This document shows, piece by piece, positions 14,941 through 22,850 of a DNA stretch of 24,098 bases. Below the pieces are notes generated by a model. It was not told the DNA's origin. It searched no databases and saw nothing but the letters and a program-made list of their open reading frames with translations. Position 1 is the first letter of the stretch; each line of letters begins with the position of its first letter. Both the position numbers and the translations under genes were made by a program. Source of the DNA: Deltaproteobacteria bacterium RBG_16_44_11 (GTDB lineage: Bacteria > Desulfobacterota > Syntrophia > Syntrophales > Smithellaceae). Where the stretch lies: NCBI GenBank assembly GCA_001797845.1, contig MGQN01000035.1, positions 29,152 to 53,249 on the forward strand. Reading direction: 5' to 3'.

Positions 14941-15558
14941 CTAAAGCTGTATAAACTTTTTCAGAAATCTGTCGTGCAGTTTTGATAGTGTTAGTAAAGC
15001 GATAATGGCGCCGATCGTGGCGAAAAACATATCCCAATGCGCATCCCATACATCCCCCTGGGTACCAAGAAAAGCGTCGGCTGATGAACCTTTTACCAGT
15101 ACAGTCCACCATTCAATGAATTCATAAAACGCACTGATGGCCAGGCAAATGCAAACAATGATAAAGAAGAGCCATTTACCAGGACGTAAGGGCGAGGTTC
15201 GAATAAGTATCTCTCTGGCCAAAATGGCCGGAATAAATCCTTGAGCAAAATGTCCGATTCTATCGTAATGATTGCGGCTGAAATTAAACCATTCCTGCAT
15301 CCAAAAGCCGAACGGCACTTCCGCGTATGTGTAAATGCCTCCAATCGCGAGGATGGTGAAGTGGATAATGATCAGCACATACAATAGATTTGTCAGCGGG
15401 AATCTTTTGTACGTAAAAAATAAGATGGGGAATCCCAGCAGTATGGGGAAAACTTCCAGTACCCACGTTTCTCTGTCGTTAGATAAGATGCATGAACCCA
15501 TCAGAATAAATAATGTACAAAGGCTGAAGATCACGGGGTATCTTGAATTATTCATCAT
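14941..15558 (-). CDS. DUF2238 (YjdF-type) membrane protein
   Basis: 205 residues with six membrane segments and the conserved DUF2238 blocks HYDRIGHFAQGF (97-108), EFIEWW (146-151) and FLGTQGDVWDAHWDM (163-177), rich in charged residues inside the membrane region. The biochemical role of the family is unknown. The upstream gene's TGA lies within the AGGTGA that serves as ribosome site, four bases from this start, so translation is coupled. ATGATG allows two adjacent starts. Confidence 0.88.
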   Translation of the reverse strand: MMNNSRYPVIFSLCTLFILMGSCILSNDRETWVLEVFPILLGFPILFFTYKRFPLTNLLYVLIIIHFTILAIGGIYTYAEVPFGFWMQEWFNFSRNHYDRIGHFAQGFIPAILAREILIRTSPLRPGKWLFFIIVCICLAISAFYEFIEWWTVLVKGSSADAFLGTQGDVWDAHWDMFFATIGAIIALLTLSKLHDRFLKKFIQL

Positions 15559-15562
15559 ATGA

Positions 15563-16240
15563 TCACCTCAGAAATAAATATTTATTTTTAGACTGTTGTA
15601 TATTCATTAAACTTAATAAAAGTAACGCCGGCGGATATAATATCCAAATAATTGCAATCAAGCTTTCTTGTTTATATATTGAATACAAACACACCGAAAC
15701 GTCTGTAAAGAAAAATAATAAAGAGCCTAAAAGGACGAACAATGTTTTCAATCCCTTTGAGTTCGAACGTAAATAACAAAGGGCTCTCCAGAGCATGAAA
15801 TTAAGAATGTTTAAATAAATAATAAAAACAGCCAGGAGAAGATTGCCCTGAATATCCGCGTGAACTTTAAAAAACAACAGCGCGCTGAAAGCTAAAACAG
15901 GCATAAGGAATATAAAATCTTTTTTTACAAATTGAATATCGAGAATGTAGTAAATAGCCAAACAAATATGAGTTAAGCTAAATGGAATAATTGAAAGTTG
16001 TTTGTACTCAGACCAATTGATGATGCCGTCCCCAATTAGAATAAATAAGAAAATAAAGTAAAGAAGAATATTATGTCTATTCATTATATTGTTGGTAAAC
16101 AAAACAAATAAAAAAATCATGAAGACAAACAGCGGTATAATTATTCTGGTCACTTCCTCGACATTATTTATCCGGAAATAAAAAATCACCGCGTAGAAAA
16201 GGATGAAAAGCAGAAAGTAGGTTTTTAGATAGTTGTTCAT
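15563..16240 (-). CDS. YhhN/TMEM86-like membrane protein
   Basis: 225 residues with about seven to eight membrane helices. Landmarks fit the YhhN family: an in-membrane GD (70-71, LIGDGI), His91 followed by a Tyr-containing helix (THICLAIYYI) and GSLLFFFTD (172-180). Animal TMEM86 relatives are lysoplasmalogenases; bacterial members are mostly uncharacterised, so a lipid-hydrolase role is only family-based. A TTG start at 16264 would overlap the preceding LapA-like gene; the ATG at 16240, 13 bp after its stop, is preferred although no strong ribosome site is seen. It is the middle gene of a three-gene membrane operon. Confidence 0.7.
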   Translation of the reverse strand: MNNYLKTYFLLFILFYAVIFYFRINNVEEVTRIIIPLFVFMIFLFVLFTNNIMNRHNILLYFIFLFILIGDGIINWSEYKQLSIIPFSLTHICLAIYYILDIQFVKKDFIFLMPVLAFSALLFFKVHADIQGNLLLAVFIIYLNILNFMLWRALCYLRSNSKGLKTLFVLLGSLLFFFTDVSVCLYSIYKQESLIAIIWILYPPALLLLSLMNIQQSKNKYLFLR

Positions 16241-16253
16241 TTTGTTTGACTGT

Positions 16254-16484
16254 TTAGGCGTCAATATCCAATGATACTCTTTTGTCTCTGAGATATGAAA
16301 AATAGCTATGCAGGAGCCAACCGATAATAAAACCGATTAACAAAGAAACGAATATCAAAGCCGCGCGCGACATGGAAACTTCCCAAAATAGGAAGCTCAC
16401 CCCAACGACATCTATATTCTGAACCACAAAGATAAGAGAAAGGCAAACAAGGATAATTACTAATATGATTTTGAAATTCATCAC
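16254..16484 (-). CDS. LapA-domain (DUF1049) small membrane protein
   Basis: 76 residues: a first helix (4-20) leading into FVVQNIDVVGVSFLFWEVS, a second helix (about 41-60, ALIFVSLLIGFIIGWLLH) and a short basic cytoplasmic tail. This two-helix layout with QN...FLFW and GFIIGWLL is the LapA/YciS signature. In E. coli LapA takes part in control of lipopolysaccharide assembly through LpxC (family knowledge); whether this one does is unknown. AGGAGGG lies 8 bases before the ATG at 16484. It is the first gene of an operon with the YhhN-like and DUF2238 genes. Confidence 0.85.
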   Translation of the reverse strand: MMNFKIILVIILVCLSLIFVVQNIDVVGVSFLFWEVSMSRAALIFVSLLIGFIIGWLLHSYFSYLRDKRVSLDIDA

Positions 16485-16511
16485 TTTACCCTCCTAAAAA
16501 AGTATACTGGT

Positions 16512-16556
16512 AAGGGGCAATGCTCCATTTGGTAAGTGGGGGACATTGCTTTTTTC
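16512..16556. other. Weak hairpin upstream of the LapA-like gene
   Basis: GCAATG and CATTGC arms about 20 bases apart, with CTCC facing GGGG inside, are followed on the plus strand by a T-run (16550-16555). No plus-strand gene ends here, so it is at best a leader hairpin or terminator remnant for minus-strand transcription from the regulator gene. Confidence 0.25.
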
Positions 16557-16578
16557 ATCATTATAATAAAATTCCGTT

Positions 16579-16720
16579 TTAAAATTCATTATCTAAAGTA
16601 GAACGCGGCGACAGCTAGAAGGCTCCGCAGGCGTATATGCTAACGCGTGACCTTCAGGTTATACGTCGAGGAGGCCGACGATGCTGCCAACAAAGTTATA
16701 CACAGGATAATGAATTTTAA
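16579..16720. repeat. Dispersed repeat copy B with perfect 15-bp flanking inverted repeats
   Basis: Core 16602-16698 shares its two ends with copy A. Its halves pair imperfectly with each other (CGTATA at 16632-16637 facing TATACG at 16660-16665), giving a long stem-loop. The core is bracketed by a perfect 15-bp inverted repeat, TTAAAATTCATTATC at 16579-16593 and its complement at 16706-16720. The right arm directly touches the TGA (16721-16723) that would have ended the response-regulator gene before its tail was duplicated. Total 142 bp, no transposase, MITE-like in size. Confidence 0.75.
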
Positions 16721-16837
16721 TCATTTGCGCAGGTTGTATTTGATCATCTTCAATTGCAACCCCTTCCTGCTCAATCCCAGTTGCTTAGCCGCGTTGGTAA
16801 CGTTGCCGCCGGATTCTTCCAGGCACTTGATAATCAT
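16721..16837 (-). pseudogene. 38-codon Fis-type HTH mini-ORF made by the tandem duplication
   Basis: The ATG at 16837 overlaps the TGA of the response regulator in an ATGA arrangement. It encodes a 38-residue peptide repeating the regulator's C-terminal Fis-type helix-turn-helix (NVTNAAKQLGLSRKGLQ) and ending in MIKYNLRK. That ending is almost certainly the original C-terminus of the regulator. It is either a relic or, through coupling, a tiny stand-alone DNA-binding peptide. Confidence 0.6.
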
Positions 16838-16959
16838 TTGCTTCTCTTGTATTTGATCATCTTCAATTGCAACCCCTTCCTGCTCAATCCCAGTTGCTTA
16901 GCCGCGTTGGTAACGTTGCCGCCGGATTCTTCCAGGCACTTGATAATCATTTGCTTCTC
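16734..16959. repeat. Exact 113-bp tandem duplication
   Basis: Bases 16734-16846 and 16847-16959 are identical throughout as read by eye. The unit covers the end of the response-regulator gene including its helix-turn-helix. 113 is not a multiple of three, so the gene changes frame at the junction and stops after four new codons. Identity of the copies implies a very recent event or an assembly artefact. Confidence 0.93.
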
Positions 16960-18198
16960 GACATTTTCTACATGATCGCGCATATAATCTTTAAAAGGTT
17001 TTTTGCCGTCATCTACCGGCGCCGCGATGATTTTATCAATAGCGGCTTTGAATTCGTCGGGGACTTCCTGCGGAGTGATAAGATTGTCCTTTGCCAGAAG
17101 CATCATTCTCTCTACAAGGTTTTCCAATTCACGGATATTGCCCGGCCATTCGTAGCGCAAAAGCATTCCTTTCACTTCGCTGTCAACAGCTATAGAGAGT
17201 CCCAGCTTTTTATTGAATTTATCTACAAAATAATCAGCTAAAGGCAAAATATCTTCTTTTCTTTCCCTGAGCGGCGGAACGTCAATAGGAAAAACATTGA
17301 GACGGTAGTATAAATCTTCGCGGAAATTTCCCGCCTGAACCTGCTGTAAAAGATTTTGATTGGTCGCGGTAATAATGCGTACATCCACTTTTATTGTTTT
17401 TAGCCCGCCGACTCGTTCGAATTCCTGCTCCTGAATAACGCGTAAAAGTTTTACCTGCATATCGCGCGGAATTTCTCCCACCTCATCGAGAAACAAAGTT
17501 CCTTTGTGAGCCAGTTCGAATTTCCCCGGTTTGGTGATGGCGGCGCCGGTGTAAGCGCCTTTTTCATAACCGAAAAGTTCACTTTCCATCAGTGTTTCGG
17601 CAATGGCGGCGCAATTGATTTTGATGAGCGGATTTTTTTTGCGCGGAGAATTGTAATGAATCGCATCGGCTACCAGCTCTTTGCCGGTGCCGGTTTCTCC
17701 TGTAATCAAAATTGTCGTCGTCGTCGGAGCCACACGTTTGATCGCGTCAAAGATTTCCAGTGTTCTTTTGCTCGTGCCGATAATGCCGGCTCGTTCAATT
17801 TCATCCGGCGGTAAAAAAAGCTCGCTTTCCTTTAGCGTGCGCGTTTTTATGGCTTTGGAAATGACATTTTTTAGTTCGTCGAGATCAAACGGCTTGGTAA
17901 TATAATCTAGGGCGCCTTTCTTTAAGGCTTCAACAGCAGTGGCGACAGTGCCGTGAGCGGTTATCATAATTACGGGAACTTCCGGATGCTGTTCGGAAAT
18001 ACAGTGAAGTAGTTCCATTCCGTCAATATTCGGCATTTTCAAATCGGTTACAACGGCAGCTATTTTACCTGACTTTAAAATTTGCAGGGCTTCGCGCCCA
18101 TCGGAGGCGGAAGCGACTTCGTAGCCTTCTTTTTTGAGCATGGCGGCCAAAACCAGCCTCATATTTAATTCATCATCAACTATTAAAATTTTATTCAT
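16834..18198 (-). CDS. Sigma-54-dependent response regulator (NtrC/AtoC type)
   Basis: 454 residues. Receiver domain 1-120 has the phospho-acceptor Asp52 (VVTDLKMP), Thr80 and Lys102. The AAA+ domain, about 138-365, has Walker A GETGTGKE (167-174), the sigma-54 contact loop GAYTGA (214-219, Tyr in place of the usual Phe), Walker B TLFLDEVGE (234-242) and RxDLYYRLNVFPI. The C-terminal Fis-type helix-turn-helix is at about 427-448. The last residues KRSK are new: the 113-bp duplication shifts the frame after MIKY and replaces an original NLRK-type end, leaving the helix-turn-helix intact. It lies 54 bp after the kinase gene, its likely partner. Targets are unknown; I see no clear -24/-12 promoter nearby. 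Confidence 0.95.
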   Translation of the reverse strand: MNKILIVDDELNMRLVLAAMLKKEGYEVASASDGREALQILKSGKIAAVVTDLKMPNIDGMELLHCISEQHPEVPVIMITAHGTVATAVEALKKGALDYITKPFDLDELKNVISKAIKTRTLKESELFLPPDEIERAGIIGTSKRTLEIFDAIKRVAPTTTTILITGETGTGKELVADAIHYNSPRKKNPLIKINCAAIAETLMESELFGYEKGAYTGAAITKPGKFELAHKGTLFLDEVGEIPRDMQVKLLRVIQEQEFERVGGLKTIKVDVRIITATNQNLLQQVQAGNFREDLYYRLNVFPIDVPPLRERKEDILPLADYFVDKFNKKLGLSIAVDSEVKGMLLRYEWPGNIRELENLVERMMLLAKDNLITPQEVPDEFKAAIDKIIAAPVDDGKKPFKDYMRDHVENVEKQMIIKCLEESGGNVTNAAKQLGLSRKGLQLKMIKYKRSK

Positions 18199-18252
18199 TG
18201 TTCATAACTATTATGTCTGAGCTTTTAAATCAAGTTAGATTATGGTTTAGCT

Positions 18253-19773
18253 TTAAACGGCCGCGTTGAGCTTGATGAAGAATACAGTCCCCTGCGTGGG
18301 AATAGATTTTACCCGGATGATCCCGCTGTGCTCTTTAATAATTCTTTGACAAATAGCCAAACCAAGACCAACGCCTCTTTTTTTGGTTGTGTAGAAGGGC
18401 TTGAAAATGTTTTTAATTTCTTCTTTGCTTATTCCGCTTCCGGTATCACGTATGGTTATGCTGATTGCTCCTTCAGTGCCGGTTTCAATATTGGATGTGC
18501 GAAAAGTTAAAGTGCCGCCCTGCGGCATTGATTCAACCGCGTTGAGCGCGATATTTAAAATTACCTGTATAAATTGCTGTTCATCTACTTCTACTTCGGG
18601 TAGATTGTGATTCAATTCCCGGACAATAGTAATATTTTCCGCCAGACGGTTGGCCGCGATAATGGAGATAGCTTTTTGGATAATCACGTTTATATTTTGA
18701 GCTTTAAACTTGAGCTTGTAAGGCCGCGCGTAATCAAGAAACTGGTGGACAACTGCGTTTAGCCTGTTTACCTCTTCAATGATGACATCCAATAGATTTT
18801 GTTGTTCTTCAGAAGCCGCCTCCGATTTCAAATATTGAGCGGCGCCTTTGATCGAACCCAAAGGGTTGCGGATTTCATGGGCAAAAACAGGGGCCATTTC
18901 CGATAGCATCAAGGCTTTTTCCCTTTCCAGCTTTTCATCGAATTCATAAAGAGAAGTAAACACATCCTTACTTTCGGGATAAAAGTAGCTAAAACCTTTT
19001 TTCAAAATCATTTTTATCGGTGTTAGGGAAATAACGATTAAAAATGATGCCCCCATCACACTCGTAAAAGAAGGGGTACTGGAGCTGAAAAATAAGGCGG
19101 TAAAATAGAAAATAATAGTGCTGCCGATGGTACTGATGAAAATTACCAGCGCCCGGGCGAAAAAGTCATGTAGCTCATGAAGCTGCGGATAGGCGACAAT
19201 TAGAAGAATTAAATATAGCAATGCTGACAGAACAAGGCCGGTTATCGGCGGAAAATTAAATCCTAGATAACTTAGCAGATCAACACCGCTTACCAGCACG
19301 GCAATAGGGCAGGCAACGAGCAGATAGCCCAGGCGTTTTTTTTCGGTACTGAGCGGCAATTTCTTTACGTGAAGGATCAGGGCAATATAGCAGAGCGTGA
19401 GAGCGATAAAGAGGTAGCATAATATAATGGCTTTAAAATGGGGTAATTCAGATAACTTTGTAAAAAGAGAAAAAACACCAAACAAACTTATAAAAGTGAA
19501 AATGAAAAACATGCCCCGCGTAATAAAAGATTTACTGCGGGTCAGGTGGCGGAAAAAACGAAGAGCAAAAGGAGCGATGGTCAAAAGTGCCATACGTTCA
19601 ACAGTTATCCAAAATTCGGTCGCAAAGATATCGCGTAGAAAAACGGCGCTTTGTAAAATGAAAATAATGGCGCAAAGACCGGCAAAGGACATGTGCAGTT
19701 TGTCCTTCTTGCCGGTAAGCATCAATGAAAGGGCGATGATAAAACTCGTTGCCGCTAGAGTAAATGTATCCAT
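18253..19773 (-). CDS. Membrane sensor histidine kinase (NtrB/AtoS type)
   Basis: 506 residues. The N-terminal 255 residues form about eight membrane helices with no recognisable periplasmic sensor, so the signal is probably sensed in or near the membrane. No PAS or HAMP domain is evident. The kinase core has the H-box FAHEIRNPLGSIKGAAQYL (His299), N-box NIALNAVESM (about 407-416), G1 DTGSGI (443-448), F-box FKPFYTTK (457-464) and G2 GVGLGLAI (467-474). It should phosphorylate Asp52 of the downstream sigma-54 regulator. The ATG at 19773 has a weak AAGAAAG ahead. Complete. Confidence 0.93.
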   Translation of the reverse strand: MDTFTLAATSFIIALSLMLTGKKDKLHMSFAGLCAIIFILQSAVFLRDIFATEFWITVERMALLTIAPFALRFFRHLTRSKSFITRGMFFIFTFISLFGVFSLFTKLSELPHFKAIILCYLFIALTLCYIALILHVKKLPLSTEKKRLGYLLVACPIAVLVSGVDLLSYLGFNFPPITGLVLSALLYLILLIVAYPQLHELHDFFARALVIFISTIGSTIIFYFTALFFSSSTPSFTSVMGASFLIVISLTPIKMILKKGFSYFYPESKDVFTSLYEFDEKLEREKALMLSEMAPVFAHEIRNPLGSIKGAAQYLKSEAASEEQQNLLDVIIEEVNRLNAVVHQFLDYARPYKLKFKAQNINVIIQKAISIIAANRLAENITIVRELNHNLPEVEVDEQQFIQVILNIALNAVESMPQGGTLTFRTSNIETGTEGAISITIRDTGSGISKEEIKNIFKPFYTTKKRGVGLGLAICQRIIKEHSGIIRVKSIPTQGTVFFIKLNAAV

Positions 19774-20298
19774 AATTGCTTTCTTAAAGATGATTATTAG
19801 TAATTTCGGCTAATCTATATATAACCTGATATAACCTGATGGGCAGGCTCTATTAATTTTCTTTATTCCCATCTAAAAAAGATCTTGCTTGCGCAAATAC
19901 CGCTTTGGCGATACTTATCAATATTCTTGACAAAATTCTACAATAATATTTAAAGTGACAAGCGTGTATAATTTATTAATTATCATTAATAATAATTATT
20001 TAAGTAGGGATAATTATTTTTCCTGGGCGGGATAAATTACCTTAGAAATTACTTGCAACAATTTTTGTAGGTGAAGCCTTGTTCGCAGTGCGAACGGTTT
20101 TACACACGTCAAAAGTCTTTATGGTAAGTTGTTGGAAATCACTTTTTCTAAAAAACGCAATAATCCCGAATTGCTTTAATTTTGTAATAAGTTACTTCGT
20201 TATGGTATAAATTATGCTTTTAATATTGATGTCTCTAGCTTGTAAGCAATTATATTATGATGGAAATTTGGTTATAATTTTTAAGAAGACTTTATTAT
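19774..20298. other. Divergent AT-rich intergenic region, 525 bp
   Basis: It holds the divergent promoters of the kinase operon and the FabD-like operon. Seen are a 10-bp direct repeat ATAACCTGAT twice in tandem (19821-19840) near the kinase start, an AT-rich segment with AATTATC and GATAATT arms (about 19977-20015), a 15-bp palindrome (20081-20095) and TTGTAA-18-TATAAA before the FabD-like gene. No open frame, tRNA or terminator is convincing. Its length leaves room for a small RNA that I cannot demonstrate. Confidence 0.45.
20081..20095. promoter_or_regulatory. 15-bp perfect palindrome, candidate operator
   Basis: GTTCGCAGTGCGAAC has perfect 7-bp arms around one base and is the only GC-rich dyad in the AT-rich gap, about 200 bp before the FabD-like start. 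It has the form of a dimeric regulator site; the regulator is unknown. Confidence 0.4.
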
Positions 20299-21249
20299 AT
20301 GAAAAATTCTAACGATATAGCAGTTGTTTTTCCCGGGCAAGGAGCGCAAAGACCTGGTATGGGTAAAGATTTTTATGAACAGATCCCGAGATGCCGCCAA
20401 ACTTATGAAGAAGCGGCCGATACTTTAGGGTGGGATGTATCAGCCATGTGTTTTGGCGAAGATGAAAGGCTAAATCTTACCGAATATACACAGCCCTGCA
20501 TTGTAACGACGGAAATAGCTATGTTGCGAGGTTTAGCCGAACGTTACGGTTTCGCACCTAAGTTTTTCGGTGGACATTCTTTGGGTGAATTCACCGCTCT
20601 TGTAGCCGCGGAAGTTATGCCTTTGAATGAAACTCTAAAAATAGTTCAAGCTCGCGGAAAATTGATGCAGGAAGCAGTGCCGGTAGGAGTGGGCGGTATG
20701 GCGGCGGTTATTTCCACAGAGCTTGATGTTAATATGCTTCGTCAGTTAATATTTGATTTGCCGGTGGACGTGGCCAATATTAATTCCGCCCATCAGGTAG
20801 TTATTAGCGGCAAAGCTTCCGCTCTTCCGGAAGCGGAAAAAAGATTAGCGCAGGTGCTGGCCTCGCAAAAATCGTTTCGTTATGTTCATCTGAATGTAAG
20901 CGCTCCCTTCCATAGCCGTTTTATGAAATCGATAGAAGATCTTTTTTCTCAGGTCTTGAAGGAAAAAGGTAAAAATATAAAACCGCAATATGCGCCGGAA
21001 GTGACATCAAATTATACGGGCGGTTTTCATGCGAACGATGAAGCGAAAATAAGAGAAAATCTTGTAAAGCAGCTCAGCAATACTGTGCACTGGCGGGAAA
21101 ATATGCAAAGCTTGGCTTCCAAAGCAAGCGATGTGTATGAAGTCGGTCCGGGAAGGCCCCTGCGCGATTTTTTCAAAACAATAGGGGTAACGTGTCAAAC
21201 AATTACCGGACTTGCGGCGGCAGATAAGAGCTTTGCCGGCACAAATTAG
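20299..21249 (+). CDS. FabD-like malonyl-CoA:ACP transacylase
   Basis: 316 residues, normal for the family. It has the N-terminal FPGQGAQ (11-17), nucleophile elbow GHSLGE (Ser94), Arg119 in VQARGKLMQEA (binds the malonyl carboxylate in FabD), catalytic His205 in SAPFHSRFM and a C-terminal EVGPGRPLRDF. It moves malonyl (or a similar carboxyacyl) groups from CoA to acyl carrier protein. It is the first gene of a plus-strand run with a carboxyltransferase, an acyl-CoA dehydrogenase and a FabH-like gene rather than in a standard fab cluster, so it may serve a specialised acyl pathway. The ribosome site is weak (AAGAAG). Confidence 0.9.
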   Translation: MKNSNDIAVVFPGQGAQRPGMGKDFYEQIPRCRQTYEEAADTLGWDVSAMCFGEDERLNLTEYTQPCIVTTEIAMLRGLAERYGFAPKFFGGHSLGEFTALVAAEVMPLNETLKIVQARGKLMQEAVPVGVGGMAAVISTELDVNMLRQLIFDLPVDVANINSAHQVVISGKASALPEAEKRLAQVLASQKSFRYVHLNVSAPFHSRFMKSIEDLFSQVLKEKGKNIKPQYAPEVTSNYTGGFHANDEAKIRENLVKQLSNTVHWRENMQSLASKASDVYEVGPGRPLRDFFKTIGVTCQTITGLAAADKSFAGTN

Positions 21250-21304
21250 AAATTTATAAATTAACAGAACCGAAGCGATGTAATGTCACTCGGGAGGAAG
21301 GATT

Positions 21305-22750
21305 TTGAATAAAATAGAAAAGGTTCCCACAAATCCCATAAAAGTTCAGGACAATACTTTTCGCGATGGCCATCAATCTATCTATGCCACAAGAATGAAA
21401 ACGGAAGATATGCTCCCCATTGCCGAAGAAATGGATAGTTGCGGGTTTCACGCGATGGAGGTATGGGGCGGCGCGACTTTCGATACCATGCATCGGTTCC
21501 TGGGTGAAGATCCATGGATGCGGCCCAAAATTTTGAAAAAGTATATTACCAAAACACCATTTGCGATGCTGATACGCGGACAAAATCTTGTGGGTTACCG
21601 TCATTACGCCGATGATGTCGTGCGCATGTTTGTGGATAAAGCTTGTGAAATCGGTATTGATATTTTCCGTTGTTTTGATGCGTTAAACGATTTCCGTAAC
21701 ATGGAATCATGTGCGGAAAGGATTAAAGCCAACGGGAAAGAGTTTCAAGGAGCAGTTTGTTATTCATTGACCGATGTTCGTCTGGGAGGAGAGGTTTATA
21801 CCCTCGAATATTTTGTGGCAAAAGCCAAAGAACTGGAACAGATGGGCGCGGATGCCGTCTGCATTAAAGACATGGCGGGGCTCCTTTCTCCTTTTGACGC
21901 TTATGATTTGGTTTCTGCCATAAAAAAGGAAATTAAGGTTCCACTGCATTTACATTCTCATTATACCAGCGGCATGGCCTCGATGACTTACTTAAAAGCG
22001 ATAGAAGCCGGAGTCGATGTCGTAGATACGTGCCTGGCGCCTTTTGCACTGAGGACTTCCATGCCGGCCATTGAACCGCTGGTTGCAGCCCTTCAGGGAA
22101 CAGAACGCGCAACCGGAATAGATCTGCACAAATTGTTGGTGCTCGGCGAGCACCTGGAGAATATTGCTCCTAAATATAATCACCTTCTGGCGAACCATAA
22201 ACTATCAATAATTGATAACGGTGTTCTTGCTCATCAAATTCCCGGCGGTATGATTTCAAATTTAACCGGTCAGCTCAAAGAAATGAACGCGCTGGACCGA
22301 TTAGGAGAAATCTACATAGAGGTAGTTCAAACACGAAAAGATATGGGCTATCCGCCTTTGGTTACGCCTGTATCGCAAATCATCGGGGCGCAAGCTGTTT
22401 TAAACGTTCTTTTCGGCCGTTATGTTCGAGTATCAAACCAGCTTAAAGATTTGGTTCTGGGTTTATATGGACGGACTCCGTTACCGATTGACCCGGAATT
22501 GACCAAAAAGATATTGAAGAATTATAAACGTGGAGAGGAGCCGGTGAAAGGAAGACCGGCTGATTATCTTGAACCGGAAATAGAAGCGGCGAGAAAACAA
22601 ATAGGCAACCTTGGCCGTACCGATGAAGACGTGCTTGCATATATCCTATATCCCGCAACCATGGAAAAATTCCTGCAGATGAAATACGCAGCGGATTTGC
22701 CGGCCGGCGGGGCAGTTAAAAATATCCCGGGAAAAAAAGTTGCCGCGTAA
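21305..22750 (+). CDS. Biotin-dependent carboxyltransferase subunit (PycB/OadA/5S type) without biotinyl domain
   Basis: 481 residues started by TTG with GGAGG seven bases upstream; no ATG fits. The TIM-barrel carboxyltransferase shows the metal-site Asp21 in DNTFRDGHQS, the carbamylated-type Lys188 in CIKDMAGL, and metal ligands His217/His219 in LHSHYTSGMA. A C-terminal PYC_OADA helical domain carries RTPLPIDPELTKKIL. It ends at GKKVAA with no biotin-carrier domain (no AMKM site), unlike OadA or most PycB proteins and like the 5S transcarboxylase subunit. It should move CO2 between oxaloacetate/pyruvate and a biotin protein encoded elsewhere. Position between fatty-acid-type genes is unusual. 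Confidence 0.9.
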   Translation: MNKIEKVPTNPIKVQDNTFRDGHQSIYATRMKTEDMLPIAEEMDSCGFHAMEVWGGATFDTMHRFLGEDPWMRPKILKKYITKTPFAMLIRGQNLVGYRHYADDVVRMFVDKACEIGIDIFRCFDALNDFRNMESCAERIKANGKEFQGAVCYSLTDVRLGGEVYTLEYFVAKAKELEQMGADAVCIKDMAGLLSPFDAYDLVSAIKKEIKVPLHLHSHYTSGMASMTYLKAIEAGVDVVDTCLAPFALRTSMPAIEPLVAALQGTERATGIDLHKLLVLGEHLENIAPKYNHLLANHKLSIIDNGVLAHQIPGGMISNLTGQLKEMNALDRLGEIYIEVVQTRKDMGYPPLVTPVSQIIGAQAVLNVLFGRYVRVSNQLKDLVLGLYGRTPLPIDPELTKKILKNYKRGEEPVKGRPADYLEPEIEAARKQIGNLGRTDEDVLAYILYPATMEKFLQMKYAADLPAGGAVKNIPGKKVAA

Positions 22751-22850
22751 AGTGGTAATAATTAAGTTTCCCCTTTTTAAAAAAAGAGATGACTTCAAAG
22801 GTATTGTTTTGTAAATTTGTATTTAAATAATAGATGAAAGGTTTGTTAAT

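Noticed and set aside
16754..17241. Plus-strand frames sharing an identical stretch of residues
   Set aside because: They are antisense readings of the 113-bp duplication in the response-regulator gene; the repeat is real but the proteins are not.
18253..19773. PrsK-type (PEP-CTERM/exosortase) kinase, because of the polytopic N-terminus
   Set aside because: No exosortase, PEP-CTERM or polysaccharide genes nearby and no GAF domain visible; generic NtrB-type call kept.
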